This document shows, in pieces, positions 5,863-12,949 of a DNA stretch of 59,692 nucleotides. Made by a program: the position numbers and the translations under genes. Where the stretch lies: positions 1 through 59,692 of the IMG/VR virus record IMGVR_UViG_3300042453_002905, one strand, 5' to 3'. How positions within the stretch are numbered: position 1 is the first letter of the stretch; the number at the start of each line of letters is the position of its first letter. The notes beneath the pieces are model-generated. The model worked only from the letters and a program-made list of their open reading frames with translations. It was not told where the DNA came from and did not search any database. Origin of the DNA: a virus.

Positions 5863-6857
5863 ATGCGTCCCTTCGCTCCGTAGTCGGGAAGTTTTCTCGC
5901 CGGCCAGCCCGCAACGCTCGACAAGGCAATGCACGAGCATTTGTCGATGGTCGAGGCCAGCGCCCAGAAAGCACCGTGCGGGATATCAATGTTCGTGCCC
6001 ATCACCCGCCGCGGGCCTTTGTTCCAGATCGCCCACGAGTTTTGCCAGCCGACCAGAGCCTGGCCGTACTTGCGGATCGTCTCCGGCCGGTCGTCATACG
6101 AATGAAAAAGTTGGGCGTGGTGCCACACTCCGACCTGGCGACTCACGCCGTCTTCGTTCCGAGTTCGCTCGAATCCCAGAGCACTACAGTTGAAAACGGC
6201 ATAGCCGGCGGCGAGGAAATCTCTCACCTGCTCGCGGCCTTTCACGACCGTGGCCGTGCGGGCGACGTATTGATTCGACTCGTCGAGCCACTTCTGCGAC
6301 GGAGGCTTCGACCCGCCGAGGCGGATCGTGCGTTCGGTGTATCGGGTTAGGTCGATGCCAAGCTCTGGGTATGGCTTGCGAACCAAGAATCCTTGATTGG
6401 TCGCCACCTGGGCAGACTTCGAGCACACCCAGCCGTCGGAATCGTAGCCCCTCCACGCCCAAAGGCTCTCAGGAGCCACGACGCCTTGCGTGATCCCCTC
6501 GGCCGGCAACTCCGGCGGCCCCTCGATGACACCAGTCACCTCGTCGGGCTTGCCGTCATGGATTTCGCAGGCCATCGTCGTGAGCAGACAGTTCGCTGTG
6601 GCTCTGGCGACGCAGTCTCCGGTCAACTGGGTCGGGCCGGGGAACGAGCCAGGGAATACCTTCTCGACGAGTGGGAAGAGCAGCGTCAGCTTGCCGGCCC
6701 CTAGCCCCTCAAAGTCCCACTCAGAGGCCACGGTTCCGCCGTCTGGGTTTCCGCCATGCCGAATGATCGAATCGACGAACTCCTCGTCGGCGCGTAAATC
6801 CTGTCGGCACCCCATGAGGCCGCTGGAATACGCCTCTACGGGGTTGAAGCTACTCAT
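5859..6857 (-). CDS. Papain-like cysteine peptidase (C1 superfamily), 332 aa
   Basis: Counted from ATG 6857, the protein has a Gln-Cys pair in QLTGDCVA (Q77, C82), a histidine in WHHAQLFHSY (H246/H247) and WQNSWAIWNKGP (N273-S274-W275). This is the order Q, C, H, N-S-W of papain enzymes. The N-terminal 75 residues have no signal peptide, and a cysteine pair (CSC) lies near the C-terminus. The gene overlaps both neighbours (8 bases upstream, ATGA downstream) within a cluster of small membrane proteins. It may cleave host envelope protein or peptide cross-links during lysis, or be a virion peptidase; both are inference. No lysozyme, amidase or CHAP endolysin was recognised elsewhere in the genome. 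Confidence 0.75.
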   Translation of the reverse strand: MSSFNPVEAYSSGLMGCRQDLRADEEFVDSIIRHGGNPDGGTVASEWDFEGLGAGKLTLLFPLVEKVFPGSFPGPTQLTGDCVARATANCLLTTMACEIHDGKPDEVTGVIEGPPELPAEGITQGVVAPESLWAWRGYDSDGWVCSKSAQVATNQGFLVRKPYPELGIDLTRYTERTIRLGGSKPPSQKWLDESNQYVARTATVVKGREQVRDFLAAGYAVFNCSALGFERTRNEDGVSRQVGVWHHAQLFHSYDDRPETIRKYGQALVGWQNSWAIWNKGPRRVMGTNIDIPHGAFWALASTIDKCSCIALSSVAGWPARKLPDYGAKGRI

Positions 6858-7332
6858 CCCGGTGTATCCCAAACGTCCACGAAAGAACCCCACACGCCGC
6901 CACCAGCTTCGTGCGGAGGTTGGCGTCGAGAGGCTTCACTTCAGCCCCGGCGGCGGCGAAAAAGACGCTGTCGATCGCCTCGGCCAGGCCGGGGTACTTC
7001 CCGACGTTTGCTTTGTCGATCGCCAGCCGCAGCGTGCCGCTATGGAAATTCACGAACTTCGCCGTGTCGGTGAGCACAGGCTGGTCATAGGTGCCATCAC
7101 GCAGCAGGACGAACGCCATCGAGTCATACAGGTTTTCAAGGTAGGCCCGATCCTTCGGCAGCATCGTCGCGACGACCGGCCGGAGGTCTTTCGCCCACAC
7201 GAGCAACTCCTTCGGTGGCCCCTCGCCGTCGATCACATGGTTCTGCGGGGGCCAAGGAATCTGTAGCTCGGCACCCTTCCACGCAAACAGCAGGAGAACC
7301 GCCACGGCGATGTACCTCACGGTCGAGTTCAC
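6850..7332 (-). CDS. Membrane-anchored hypothetical protein, 160 aa
   Basis: An N-terminal hydrophobic segment (VRYIAVAVLLLFAWKGA, residues 5-21) acts as signal anchor or cleavable signal. The remaining 135 residues are helical and soluble (KELLVWAKDLRPVVATML, LYDSMAFVLLRDGTYDQPVL). Overlaps the genes on both sides by a few bases. Unrecognised. By position it could work with the peptidase at the membrane. Confidence 0.65.
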   Translation of the reverse strand: MNSTVRYIAVAVLLLFAWKGAELQIPWPPQNHVIDGEGPPKELLVWAKDLRPVVATMLPKDRAYLENLYDSMAFVLLRDGTYDQPVLTDTAKFVNFHSGTLRLAIDKANVGKYPGLAEAIDSVFFAAAGAEVKPLDANLRTKLVAACGVLSWTFGIHRDE

Positions 7333-7595
7333 TTCTTGTCGCTCCCGTCGACCAGAGCAAGCGTCAAGGCGTCAATCGCCTGTCGCTGAGAGTCTTCGAG
7401 GTGGCCGGTCGCCACGATCCTCGTCCGAACCAGGCTCAACGCCTCGATCGCTTCCTTGAATGAAGGCATCGGCGAGGTTGTTGACGAGCCTGTCAGCGAC
7501 GGCCACGAAAAGCCGGCGAGCACTTCGCGAATCTTTGGCGAAGCGGCGATGACGATTGCCAAGATGACCGCCGCGTATTGAACCCATACGCTCAT
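7329..7595 (-). CDS. Small membrane protein, holin candidate, 88 aa
   Basis: One N-terminal transmembrane helix (VQYAAVILAIVIAAS, residues 5-19), a short Ser/Pro/Thr linker and a C-terminal amphipathic helix (SFKEAIEALSLVRTRIVATGHLEDSQRQAIDALTLALV region). Size and topology fit a class III-type or small phage holin, but no family is recognised. ATG 7595 overlaps the upstream stop, consistent with coupled translation. Confidence 0.6.
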   Translation of the reverse strand: MSVWVQYAAVILAIVIAASPKIREVLAGFSWPSLTGSSTTSPMPSFKEAIEALSLVRTRIVATGHLEDSQRQAIDALTLALVDGSDKK

Positions 7596-7876
7596 TCCTT
7601 ATCCCCCGTAATCTTTTCGGCAGCCCACTTGAAGAACGCCGCGCCTTCGGGGGTCTTCAGCACGGCCTCAAGGTGAAACAGCGCCTCGTCGTCGAGGGCC
7701 GTCAGGCTCTTCCCCGCGGCCCACTGAAGTGCCTTAACGATGGCGAGAGCCTGGTCATGTGGGGTCTGGGCAGAAGTCACCGCCTGAAGCCTGCCAAGAA
7801 GTGGTGCCCACTCCGCGAGCAGCTTCAACTTCTCAAACAGCGGGAACCCCGCGCCGTAGACTTCTTCATCCGTCAC
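7592..7876 (-). CDS. Hypothetical helical protein, 94 aa (GTG start)
   Basis: GTG 7876 is chosen because it has a perfect AAGGAGGT six bases upstream; the open frame extends further but has no such site. The product is all-helical and acidic (EEVYGAGFPLFEKLKLLAEWAPLLGRL, DQALAIVKALQWAAGKS). This very strong ribosome binding site implies high expression. No family recognised. Confidence 0.7.
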   Translation of the reverse strand: MTDEEVYGAGFPLFEKLKLLAEWAPLLGRLQAVTSAQTPHDQALAIVKALQWAAGKSLTALDDEALFHLEAVLKTPEGAAFFKWAAEKITGDKE

Positions 7877-8063
7877 GCTGCACCTCCTTGTGCTTTTTTC
7901 CGTAGAAGAACCGCAAATAGTCTTCACTCTCGAACCTGTTTCCGCTCGTCCGGTTGCCCCAGTGGCTTGGTGGCGGCTCAGGCACTTTGTTGAACAACGG
8001 CGGCGTGTCGTCTCCCCCGCGAGCGGGCAGTTCGGACTCCTCGATTCGCTCATTACTCGCCAT
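7866..8063 (-). CDS. Hypothetical small protein, 65 aa
   Basis: Short acidic then basic protein with a proline run (VPEPPPSHW) and a C-terminal YLRFFYGKKHKE. It overlaps the strong ribosome binding site of the next gene. Unrecognised. Confidence 0.55.
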   Translation of the reverse strand: MASNERIEESELPARGGDDTPPLFNKVPEPPPSHWGNRTSGNRFESEDYLRFFYGKKHKEVQRDG

Positions 8064-8283
8064 CGCTATCGCCGTAAACGCTGTATTGCATCAGGTCGAA
8101 ACAGTCATCGAACATCGCTCTCGCGATCTCGCCCGCCTCAGTCCGAGACAGCTTCCCGTCGAACGTCCACAGCTCGTCCTCGACGATCGTCTCGCCTGTC
8201 TTGAACACGAGCCGCGCTTCTTTCTGCGCGACGATCAGACGTACTTCCGCCAGCATAGTTGTCTCGTCGTGTGCTCTTTCCAT
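8053..8283 (-). CDS. Hypothetical protein, 76 aa
   Basis: Start ATG 8283 directly follows the upstream stop; a second ATG at 8256 (before LAEVRLIVAQ) is an alternative because GGGAGG lies a little far from 8283. Beta strands (AEVRLIVAQKEARLVFKTGE) then a helix (RTEAGEIARAMFDDCFDLM). Unrecognised. Confidence 0.6.
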   Translation of the reverse strand: MERAHDETTMLAEVRLIVAQKEARLVFKTGETIVEDELWTFDGKLSRTEAGEIARAMFDDCFDLMQYSVYGDSDGE

Positions 8284-8284
8284 T

Positions 8285-8575
8285 CTAGTCGATGGGCCTG
8301 CCTCCCAGGCGTGATTCACGCTCGGCCTGAGTCCAGCCGGCGCGAAAGATCGCACACTGCAAACGAATCTCGTCACGCGACGGCAAATACTGCTCAGGCT
8401 CCGGTCGCTCCCCCAGCCCCAGCGAGTCGGCGAATGCTCGCACCTCGGCGGCTGTCATCGCCGTCTCGTCGCACAACTCGTCGAGCGTGCAGTCCGATGC
8501 CCAGAGGCGTCGAAACTGTCGTTTCTTATTCGCGGCGGCCTTGCCTTCGGGAGTGAGTTTCTTCCCTTCAGGCAT
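8285..8575 (-). CDS. HTH-like regulatory protein with WT/AER C-terminal motif, 96 aa
   Basis: A basic N-terminus (EGKKLTPEGKAAANKKRQ) precedes a helix-turn-helix-like stretch (TLDELCDETAMTAAEVRAFADSLGL). The C-terminus has IRLQCAIFRAGWTQAERESRLGG, which resembles the C-terminal IAERAAEVRRSWPAGEAEKRAVGG of the tandem-HTH protein at 10378-11067. The same Arg..W..xE+.+R layout recurs in small phage DNA-binding proteins. Probably a small regulator; target unknown. Confidence 0.6.
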   Translation of the reverse strand: MPEGKKLTPEGKAAANKKRQFRRLWASDCTLDELCDETAMTAAEVRAFADSLGLGERPEPEQYLPSRDEIRLQCAIFRAGWTQAERESRLGGRPID

Positions 8576-9440
8576 CCTCGCTCCCGTCGAGCCAGAACGC
8601 GATGTAGCGACAGCCGGGGTTCAGAAACATCTGCCAGCCGGCGTCGTGCATTCGCTTGTGGTGCGGGACGTGTTCACAGTCCTCGCCGGAATACCCGCCA
8701 GCCAGATATGCCCGCGTGTAGTAGACGCACAAGCCCCCGAAGGCCGAATTCATCGGCATCGGCCGCGAGCCGACGGGGGGGAGGAACATCGAGAACCAGC
8801 CCATGCCGATCTTGTGCCGGAGGTCATCCCACCAGCAGAGAGGCCGCGCAGCCCACGCATCGTAGTGAGCCACGCGAGGCGTGCCCTTGTCGTTGACCAT
8901 CCAGAGTGAGTAGCTCGCCATCCCTCCGGCCGAGAGGCCGCTGCACCGTAGCGACTCGCTCGCCAGGCACCCGATCGAGTTGAAAACGCCGTCCACGTCG
9001 AAGCCACCGTGGGGATCAAGGTCGAGCACGATCGTCCACGTTGTCTCTGAGGCGTGCTGCCGCACCCACTCTAGGCAGATGTTCCTGGCCCTCGCCAGCC
9101 GCTCCGTTCGCGACTTCTCAAACCCGCGGGTGTCTTCGACTCCAAGAAAATCATGCTGCACCGAGAGCCACGGGTTTCTCTGGGCGAATGCGTCGAGCAC
9201 CTGCGGCGTCGGGTCGGCCGAATCGTTCTCATAGATGAAACCCTTGAAGCTCCTGAACGCCGGGGCCACCTGCTCGACGAGGGCAAGGGTGTTCACGAGA
9301 TGGGGGCAGGCATTCCGGGCGATTCCGACGATGCAGGCGTCGAGGTCTTTTGCTGTCTCGCGGCCGATGCGAACCATCGCGTCGTACCTTTCTTGGTACG
9401 ACGGGTCGACGGGCCAGGCTTCGTTGATGTCAGTGATCAC
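8568..9440 (-). CDS. GT-A type glycosyltransferase, 290 aa (GTG start)
   Basis: GTG 9440 with GGAGGGCAC upstream overlaps the stop of the methyltransferase gene (GTGA). The protein has a nucleotide-sugar binding-like N-terminus (CIVGIARNACPHLVNTLALV), TIVLDLDPHGGFD with a DxD (D140, D142) for the metal-nucleotide, and a distal GEDCEHVPHHKRMHD (252-266), typical of CAP59/CMT1-like mannosyl- or xylosyltransferases. It likely moves a sugar from a nucleotide donor onto an unknown acceptor (host surface glycan, phage protein or DNA). The FkbM methyltransferase next to it may methylate the same sugar. Confidence 0.75.
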   Translation of the reverse strand: MITDINEAWPVDPSYQERYDAMVRIGRETAKDLDACIVGIARNACPHLVNTLALVEQVAPAFRSFKGFIYENDSADPTPQVLDAFAQRNPWLSVQHDFLGVEDTRGFEKSRTERLARARNICLEWVRQHASETTWTIVLDLDPHGGFDVDGVFNSIGCLASESLRCSGLSAGGMASYSLWMVNDKGTPRVAHYDAWAARPLCWWDDLRHKIGMGWFSMFLPPVGSRPMPMNSAFGGLCVYYTRAYLAGGYSGEDCEHVPHHKRMHDAGWQMFLNPGCRYIAFWLDGSEDA

Positions 9441-10057
9441 GTGCCCTCCGAGAAAATCCAGAAGTGCTGCGGATGAGCACCAGGAATCGGGTGCTTCATG
9501 ATCCGAATGTCATCGCGGCAGAGACGGCGCAACTGCTGCCCGACGGCTTCGGCTGTGTCGTGAACCTCGATCAAAAACTTCGTGGAGCGAAACCACTCCG
9601 GCGTCGCCCCGGCCAGCACCAAAGCCTCGGCCCCCTCCACGTCGATCTTGACGAAATCAATCGCCGTCGAGCCACCGCGGTCGCCGCAAATGAATCGCAG
9701 GAAGTCGAGCGGCAGCGTCGTGATACCGACTGTTTCGACAACCGGAGCGTCGGCCTGGCCGCCCGCTCCGATCGGATGATCTACCAGCAGCGACGACTGA
9801 AGGGGGTCCGGCCGGAGGTGGAAATCAGCGACGCCGTGGCGTTCGGAGGCCGCAACATTCAGGCAATGGACATTCTCCGGCACGTTCGCCTGGAGCGTCG
9901 CGAACGCCCGCGGGTCAGGCTCGACGGCCAGCACGAAATCGAACCAGTCGGCCATCCATCGCGTCCACTCGCCGCGATTGGCTCCGATGTCGATGGCAAC
10001 TCGACGCTCGCCGTCAATCGCTCGTTCCTGAAACTCTGCCAGCCACGACTCGCTCAT
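9437..10057 (-). CDS. FkbM-family methyltransferase, 206 aa
   Basis: The SAM-binding motif I is VAIDIGANRGEWT (20-32) and the acidic ribose-binding end of strand 2 is AVEPDPRAF (44-52). DFVKIDVEGAEALVLAGA (134-151) is the FkbM signature. Members O-methylate sugars or amino acids. Start ATG 10057 overlaps the upstream stop (10054) and the end overlaps the glycosyltransferase start, so the two are translated together. Substrate unknown. Confidence 0.85.
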   Translation of the reverse strand: MSESWLAEFQERAIDGERRVAIDIGANRGEWTRWMADWFDFVLAVEPDPRAFATLQANVPENVHCLNVAASERHGVADFHLRPDPLQSSLLVDHPIGAGGQADAPVVETVGITTLPLDFLRFICGDRGGSTAIDFVKIDVEGAEALVLAGATPEWFRSTKFLIEVHDTAEAVGQQLRRLCRDDIRIMKHPIPGAHPQHFWIFSEGT

Positions 10058-10353
10058 TGCATAGCCTCCAAAAACTCTTTGGCATCACCAGCCGAACAGA
10101 CGACCGCCACCGGGCAGCCGAAACCGATAAGTTCTCGATGCCGGTGCGTCTGAATTCGCGTCGGCTCCTCGCCAGGGCGCTTGACCTCCATCCAGGCGAC
10201 GCGGCCGTCCTTGATGCACAAGACGTCAGGCAGGCCGACGACGCTGCCGTAGCCACCGCCGTGGGTCTTCATCACCCACCATCCGGCGGCTTTCGCGGTT
10301 GCCATAACCTTGGCTACGATCGTTCGCTCTAGCGGAGCTTTGCGACCGGGCAT
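10054..10353 (-). CDS. VRR-NUC domain nuclease, 99 aa
   Basis: A stand-alone VRR-NUC (PD-(D/E)XK) domain: E9, LPDVLCIKDGRVAWMEVKRP (P42-D43, E56, K58) and Q68 are the catalytic set. The protein is small and lacks a helicase or FAN1 context. Phage versions resolve or nick branched DNA and may act in recombination or host DNA degradation. The leader is unusual: AGGCGAC-N7-CACAAT lies immediately upstream with only six bases to ATG 10353, so transcripts from it would be nearly leaderless. Confidence 0.88.
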   Translation of the reverse strand: MPGRKAPLERTIVAKVMATAKAAGWWVMKTHGGGYGSVVGLPDVLCIKDGRVAWMEVKRPGEEPTRIQTHRHRELIGFGCPVAVVCSAGDAKEFLEAMQ

Positions 10354-10359
10354 TTGTCT

Positions 10360-10379
10360 ATTGTGACGGCGCGTCGCCT
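10360..10379 (-). promoter_or_regulatory. Promoter-like element AGGCGAC-N7-CACAAT
   Basis: AGGCGAC (10379-10373), seven bases, CACAAT (10365-10360) on the minus strand, followed by AGACAA and the ATG of the VRR-NUC gene. It shares its spacing with four other sites (see the findings). The upstream gene's TAG stop overlaps its first bases. Confidence 0.45.
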
Positions 10380-11067
10380 ATATGTCTACCGCAGTTTCTT
10401 CAAACGCAGCGTAGCGTCCGTCGTAGGAGTATGCCGGCATCTTCCACCTGCTGCGCCGGCCGCCGACCGCACGCTTCTCGGCCTCACCTGCCGGCCAAGA
10501 ACGCCGCACCTCGGCGGCCCGTTCGGCAATCTGCTCAGGAGTCGGATCATCGGGATGAACCGGATCGGCTTTCTCTCGTTTCGGCAATTTGTGTGCCTTC
10601 GCGAGCTTGTAGAGGTGCGACTGGCTGATGCCTCCCAGGCGTCGACAAATCTCGGCCACCGGCATGATCTCGGCCGGCTTGTGCCAGAGCCGAAACAGCG
10701 AGGGAATGTCGACGACGATCAAGTCGTTTCCCCGAGGGCGTCCGACACGCTCGCGATCGGGGAGCCTGAATCGCGACTTGAGCAGCGATGCGGTGCTTGG
10801 GCTGATGCGAAAATGCTGTGCTATCGCCTTTGTCGGCATCGTTGCCGGCGACATCTCCCAGAGGCGTCGAAACTCCGACTCGCTCACGTCGACCTTAATA
10901 CGGCCACGAAGCGGCGACAGTCGCCGCCGTGGCGGCAGCCCGAGACTTTGCCGCATCTCATGGACTTTCGACTCGCCGCACCGCAGCCGCTTCGCGATCT
11001 CGCACGTCGGCATCTCGATACGGTCACGGCTCCACAACTCAATCAGCATCTGCTCATCAGCACGCAT
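10378..11067 (-). CDS. Tandem helix-turn-helix DNA-binding protein, 229 aa
   Basis: Start ATG 11067 has AAGGGAG upstream. Three similar HTH units follow each other: MPTCEIAKRLRCGESKVHEMRQSLGL (about 20-45), MPTKAIAQHFRISPSTASLLKSRFRL and MPVAEICRRLGGISQSHLYKLAKAHKL. Each starts with MP and ends before a basic PxRR/PDRE linker, like the GcrA/homeodomain-like repeats of phage regulators. The C-terminus has the AERAAEVRRSWPAGEAEKRAVGG motif also seen at 8285-8575. Likely a transcription regulator binding an extended or repeated operator. Confidence 0.75.
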   Translation of the reverse strand: MRADEQMLIELWSRDRIEMPTCEIAKRLRCGESKVHEMRQSLGLPPRRRLSPLRGRIKVDVSESEFRRLWEMSPATMPTKAIAQHFRISPSTASLLKSRFRLPDRERVGRPRGNDLIVVDIPSLFRLWHKPAEIMPVAEICRRLGGISQSHLYKLAKAHKLPKREKADPVHPDDPTPEQIAERAAEVRRSWPAGEAEKRAVGGRRSRWKMPAYSYDGRYAAFEETAVDI

Positions 11068-11281
11068 TGTCAGCACTCCCTTCTTTCGGCAGCCGGCGTC
11101 GGTGGCACATGACACACATTTCCGCAGCCCCGAGCAATCGTTCCAGTTCCTCGATCCTGTCCGCCGCCTCCAGTAGGGCGGCTTTCTGCACGTCCTGCGT
11201 GTAGACGCAGGACTTAATTCGCTCGACTAAGTCGGTGCCGGCGTGGTAGCCGGCCACCTCACGAAGTTTTCTTGCGTCCAC
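11057..11281 (-). CDS. Hypothetical helical protein with C-terminal CxxC, 74 aa (GTG start)
   Basis: GTG 11281 lies within the end of the upstream gene, with AGAAGG ahead. The open frame upstream of it is arginine-rich shadow sequence. A coiled helix (DVQKAALLEAADRIEELERLLGAA) is followed by CVMC. Unrecognised; start uncertain. Confidence 0.5.
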   Translation of the reverse strand: MDARKLREVAGYHAGTDLVERIKSCVYTQDVQKAALLEAADRIEELERLLGAAEMCVMCHRRRLPKEGSADNAC

Positions 11282-11672
11282 GCTTGACTGCCTTCTTCGA
11301 TGTGGGCGTCGTCTCAGTGACAACCGGCTCTGGTGGCGCGGTGACGTCAGGCGTCGCGGCGTAGGCAAACAGCTTCGTCACGTCGACGTCGACGGCGACG
11401 GCCGTAGGCGTATCGCTGAAAACATCAACGACCTGCACCTGCTTCGCGAGGTCGCAGTGCTTAATGTCTGCAATGTGGGCGCGGGCCTCCTCGATCGTGT
11501 CGAAGCGTCGCGGGCTGTCGTAGCTCATCGCCACGGCCTCGCCGATATCAAGGACTTTCGTCGTCCACGGCCACGAGCAGTCCCACCGCCAGACGAAGCC
11601 GTAGCGGCTCGACTGCACCTGAAACCACACGTCTCCGTTGCCGTCCTGCATTTGGCAGACTCGATAACGCAT
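11259..11672 (-). CDS. Hypothetical protein with lysine/arginine tail, 137 aa
   Basis: The N-terminus (MRYRVCQMQDGNGDVWFQVQSSRYGFVWRW) is a compact beta-rich domain with many aromatic residues. It ends in a low-complexity Thr/Pro/Glu region and a basic tail (KKAVKRGRKKTS). The 3' end overlaps the next gene. Unrecognised. Confidence 0.65.
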   Translation of the reverse strand: MRYRVCQMQDGNGDVWFQVQSSRYGFVWRWDCSWPWTTKVLDIGEAVAMSYDSPRRFDTIEEARAHIADIKHCDLAKQVQVVDVFSDTPTAVAVDVDVTKLFAYAATPDVTAPPEPVVTETTPTSKKAVKRGRKKTS

Positions 11673-11836
11673 CAGCCTTCTCCCCGTGGGTACTTTTCCT
11701 CAAACTCTTCAATAATTCGACGCATCGAACCCGTCTGGATCGCCCTGGCACACAGGTGCGCCGTGGCTCGGTAGCCGCAGATGCCGCCGCACGCAAAGCC
11801 GCCGATGAACCAGAGGATGCACAGCAGCAAAGTCAC
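11672..11836 (-). CDS. Membrane microprotein, 54 aa (GTG start)
   Basis: Found by reading the gap between two genes. GTG 11836 overlaps the upstream stop as GTGA, and the TGA stop at 11672-11674 overlaps the next ATG. A single transmembrane helix with glycines (LLLCILWFIGGFACGGICGY) is followed by an amphipathic basic helix and an acidic end. The tight overlaps on both sides support a real gene. Function unknown. Confidence 0.6.
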   Translation of the reverse strand: MTLLLCILWFIGGFACGGICGYRATAHLCARAIQTGSMRRIIEEFEEKYPRGEG

Positions 11837-12069
11837 TTCTTCGCCTCCTCGTTCAAAAAACCCGTGGTAAACCGCGCCAACTCTTTGCTGAACACTTGGA
11901 TCGACTCAGCGAGCATGAACGTCGCCATCGCAAGCCCGTCGGCTCCGGCCTCCCGTGCGATCTTGCCATTCGCCTCGGCTAGGTCAGCGACGGTGCGAAG
12001 GGTCTTCATCATCACGAGGAGCCGCTGCAAGATGTCGGTGCGTTCTTCCGGGGTCACGATTGTCGCCAC
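11833..12069 (-). CDS. Hypothetical helical protein, 78 aa (GTG start)
   Basis: GTG 12069 has AAGGAGGG six bases upstream, a much better site than any upstream codon in the long open frame. The product is all-helical (TDILQRLLVMMKTLRTVADLAEAN, TFMLAESIQVFSKELARFTTGF). Unrecognised. Confidence 0.6.
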   Translation of the reverse strand: MATIVTPEERTDILQRLLVMMKTLRTVADLAEANGKIAREAGADGLAMATFMLAESIQVFSKELARFTTGFLNEEAKK

Positions 12070-12491
12070 GACTGGCCCTCCTTGACGTACAGCGTCGGGT
12101 GGTAGCCGGCGGCGCGGGCGACGAGGAGCATGTGCGGATGAAACACCGCGACGGCGTGAGCCGCCTCCTCGTAGAGGTAATCGACGCCAAGAGCGGTCGC
12201 CGCCAGCCGGGAGACGCCGCGGCCACGGTAGTCCTCGTGGACGAACGACTCCAAGGTGTCCCAAGTGATGCCTGTCTCGTGATCCAGCCACTTCTCGGTT
12301 CTCGCCCAGCCGATTAGCCGGCCGTGGTCGCGCACCGTCGCGATCCAGAGTTCGTCGGCCGCGAAGCCGTCGCCGCGGATGATCCAGCCGAGCATCCGAT
12401 GGAAATCGCTGCCACGCTTGGTTAGGTGGCCTCGAAGATAGAGGAGGTCGCGCTCTTCGAGGTCGGCGAGGTGGAGGGTGCGGGTGATCAC
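12054..12491 (-). CDS. GNAT-family acetyltransferase, 145 aa (GTG start)
   Basis: VHEDYRGRGVSRLAATAL (84-101) is the acetyl-CoA pyrophosphate-binding motif A (R/Q-x-x-G-x-G/A), after a beta strand LESFV and before a helix. ELWIATVRDHGRLIGWAR is the typical strand 2-3 region. The GTG 12491 overlaps the upstream stop (GTGA) and uses GGAGGG in the last codons of that gene. Phage GNATs can acetylate host or phage proteins or small molecules; substrate unknown. Confidence 0.7.
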   Translation of the reverse strand: MITRTLHLADLEERDLLYLRGHLTKRGSDFHRMLGWIIRGDGFAADELWIATVRDHGRLIGWARTEKWLDHETGITWDTLESFVHEDYRGRGVSRLAATALGVDYLYEEAAHAVAVFHPHMLLVARAAGYHPTLYVKEGQSWRQS

Positions 12492-12949
12492 TTAGTCACC
12501 CTCCAAATCCTTGAACCCAACTCACTCATCGGCCGCAGCTTGTCTCGTGGAATGAACCGCGACGGGATGCCGTGACCTAGATCGCGAACCTCCGCTCGTT
12601 CGACCTGACTCTTCCACACCCAGCCAACGAGCGTGGCGTGGTCGCCGTGGTTGTCGGCGAGAACGTAGATGTCGGCGGCCACCGGCTTGTCCTGTCGGTG
12701 GATCAGATTCCTCCCAGCCTCCGCGGTCTTCACGTCGACCGTGTAGAGCAGCGGGATCACGAAATCGACGCCACCGTCGCCTTCGTGGCGGTCGAACGAG
12801 AAGTCAGGGCAGACACCACTGAAGTCGCCGAACGCGACCTCACCGAGCAGGCCGATGTCGTCGCAATTGCCGACGATCGCCCGATGCTTCTCGTGCCGGT
12901 CGTTGTGCGACTCGGTGCGCTTCGCGGCGAGGATTGAGATGACGTTCAC
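12488..12949 (-). CDS. PD-(D/E)XK-like nuclease or nuclease-fold protein, 153 aa
   Basis: Counting from GTG 12949, GEVAFGDFSG (E37), GGVDFVIPLLYTVDVKTAEAG (D62, D72, K74) give an E..D..DxK arrangement like restriction-endonuclease-fold enzymes, with the lysine in DVKT. Later residues (YVLADNHGDHATLVGWVWKSQVE) resemble the strand after the active site. Start: GTG 12949 in a GTGA overlap is preferred by analogy with neighbouring junctions; ATG 12964 is an alternative. It may act in host DNA breakdown or recombination. Confidence 0.6.
   Translation of the reverse strand: MNVISILAAKRTESHNDRHEKHRAIVGNCDDIGLLGEVAFGDFSGVCPDFSFDRHEGDGGVDFVIPLLYTVDVKTAEAGRNLIHRQDKPVAADIYVLADNHGDHATLVGWVWKSQVERAEVRDLGHGIPSRFIPRDKLRPMSELGSRIWRVTK

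Noticed and set aside
5198-5989. Full-length 263-codon version of the 5198-5557 gene
   Set aside because: The upstream two thirds overlap the real genes in another frame and look like shadow sequence; ATG 5557 gives a sensible protein.
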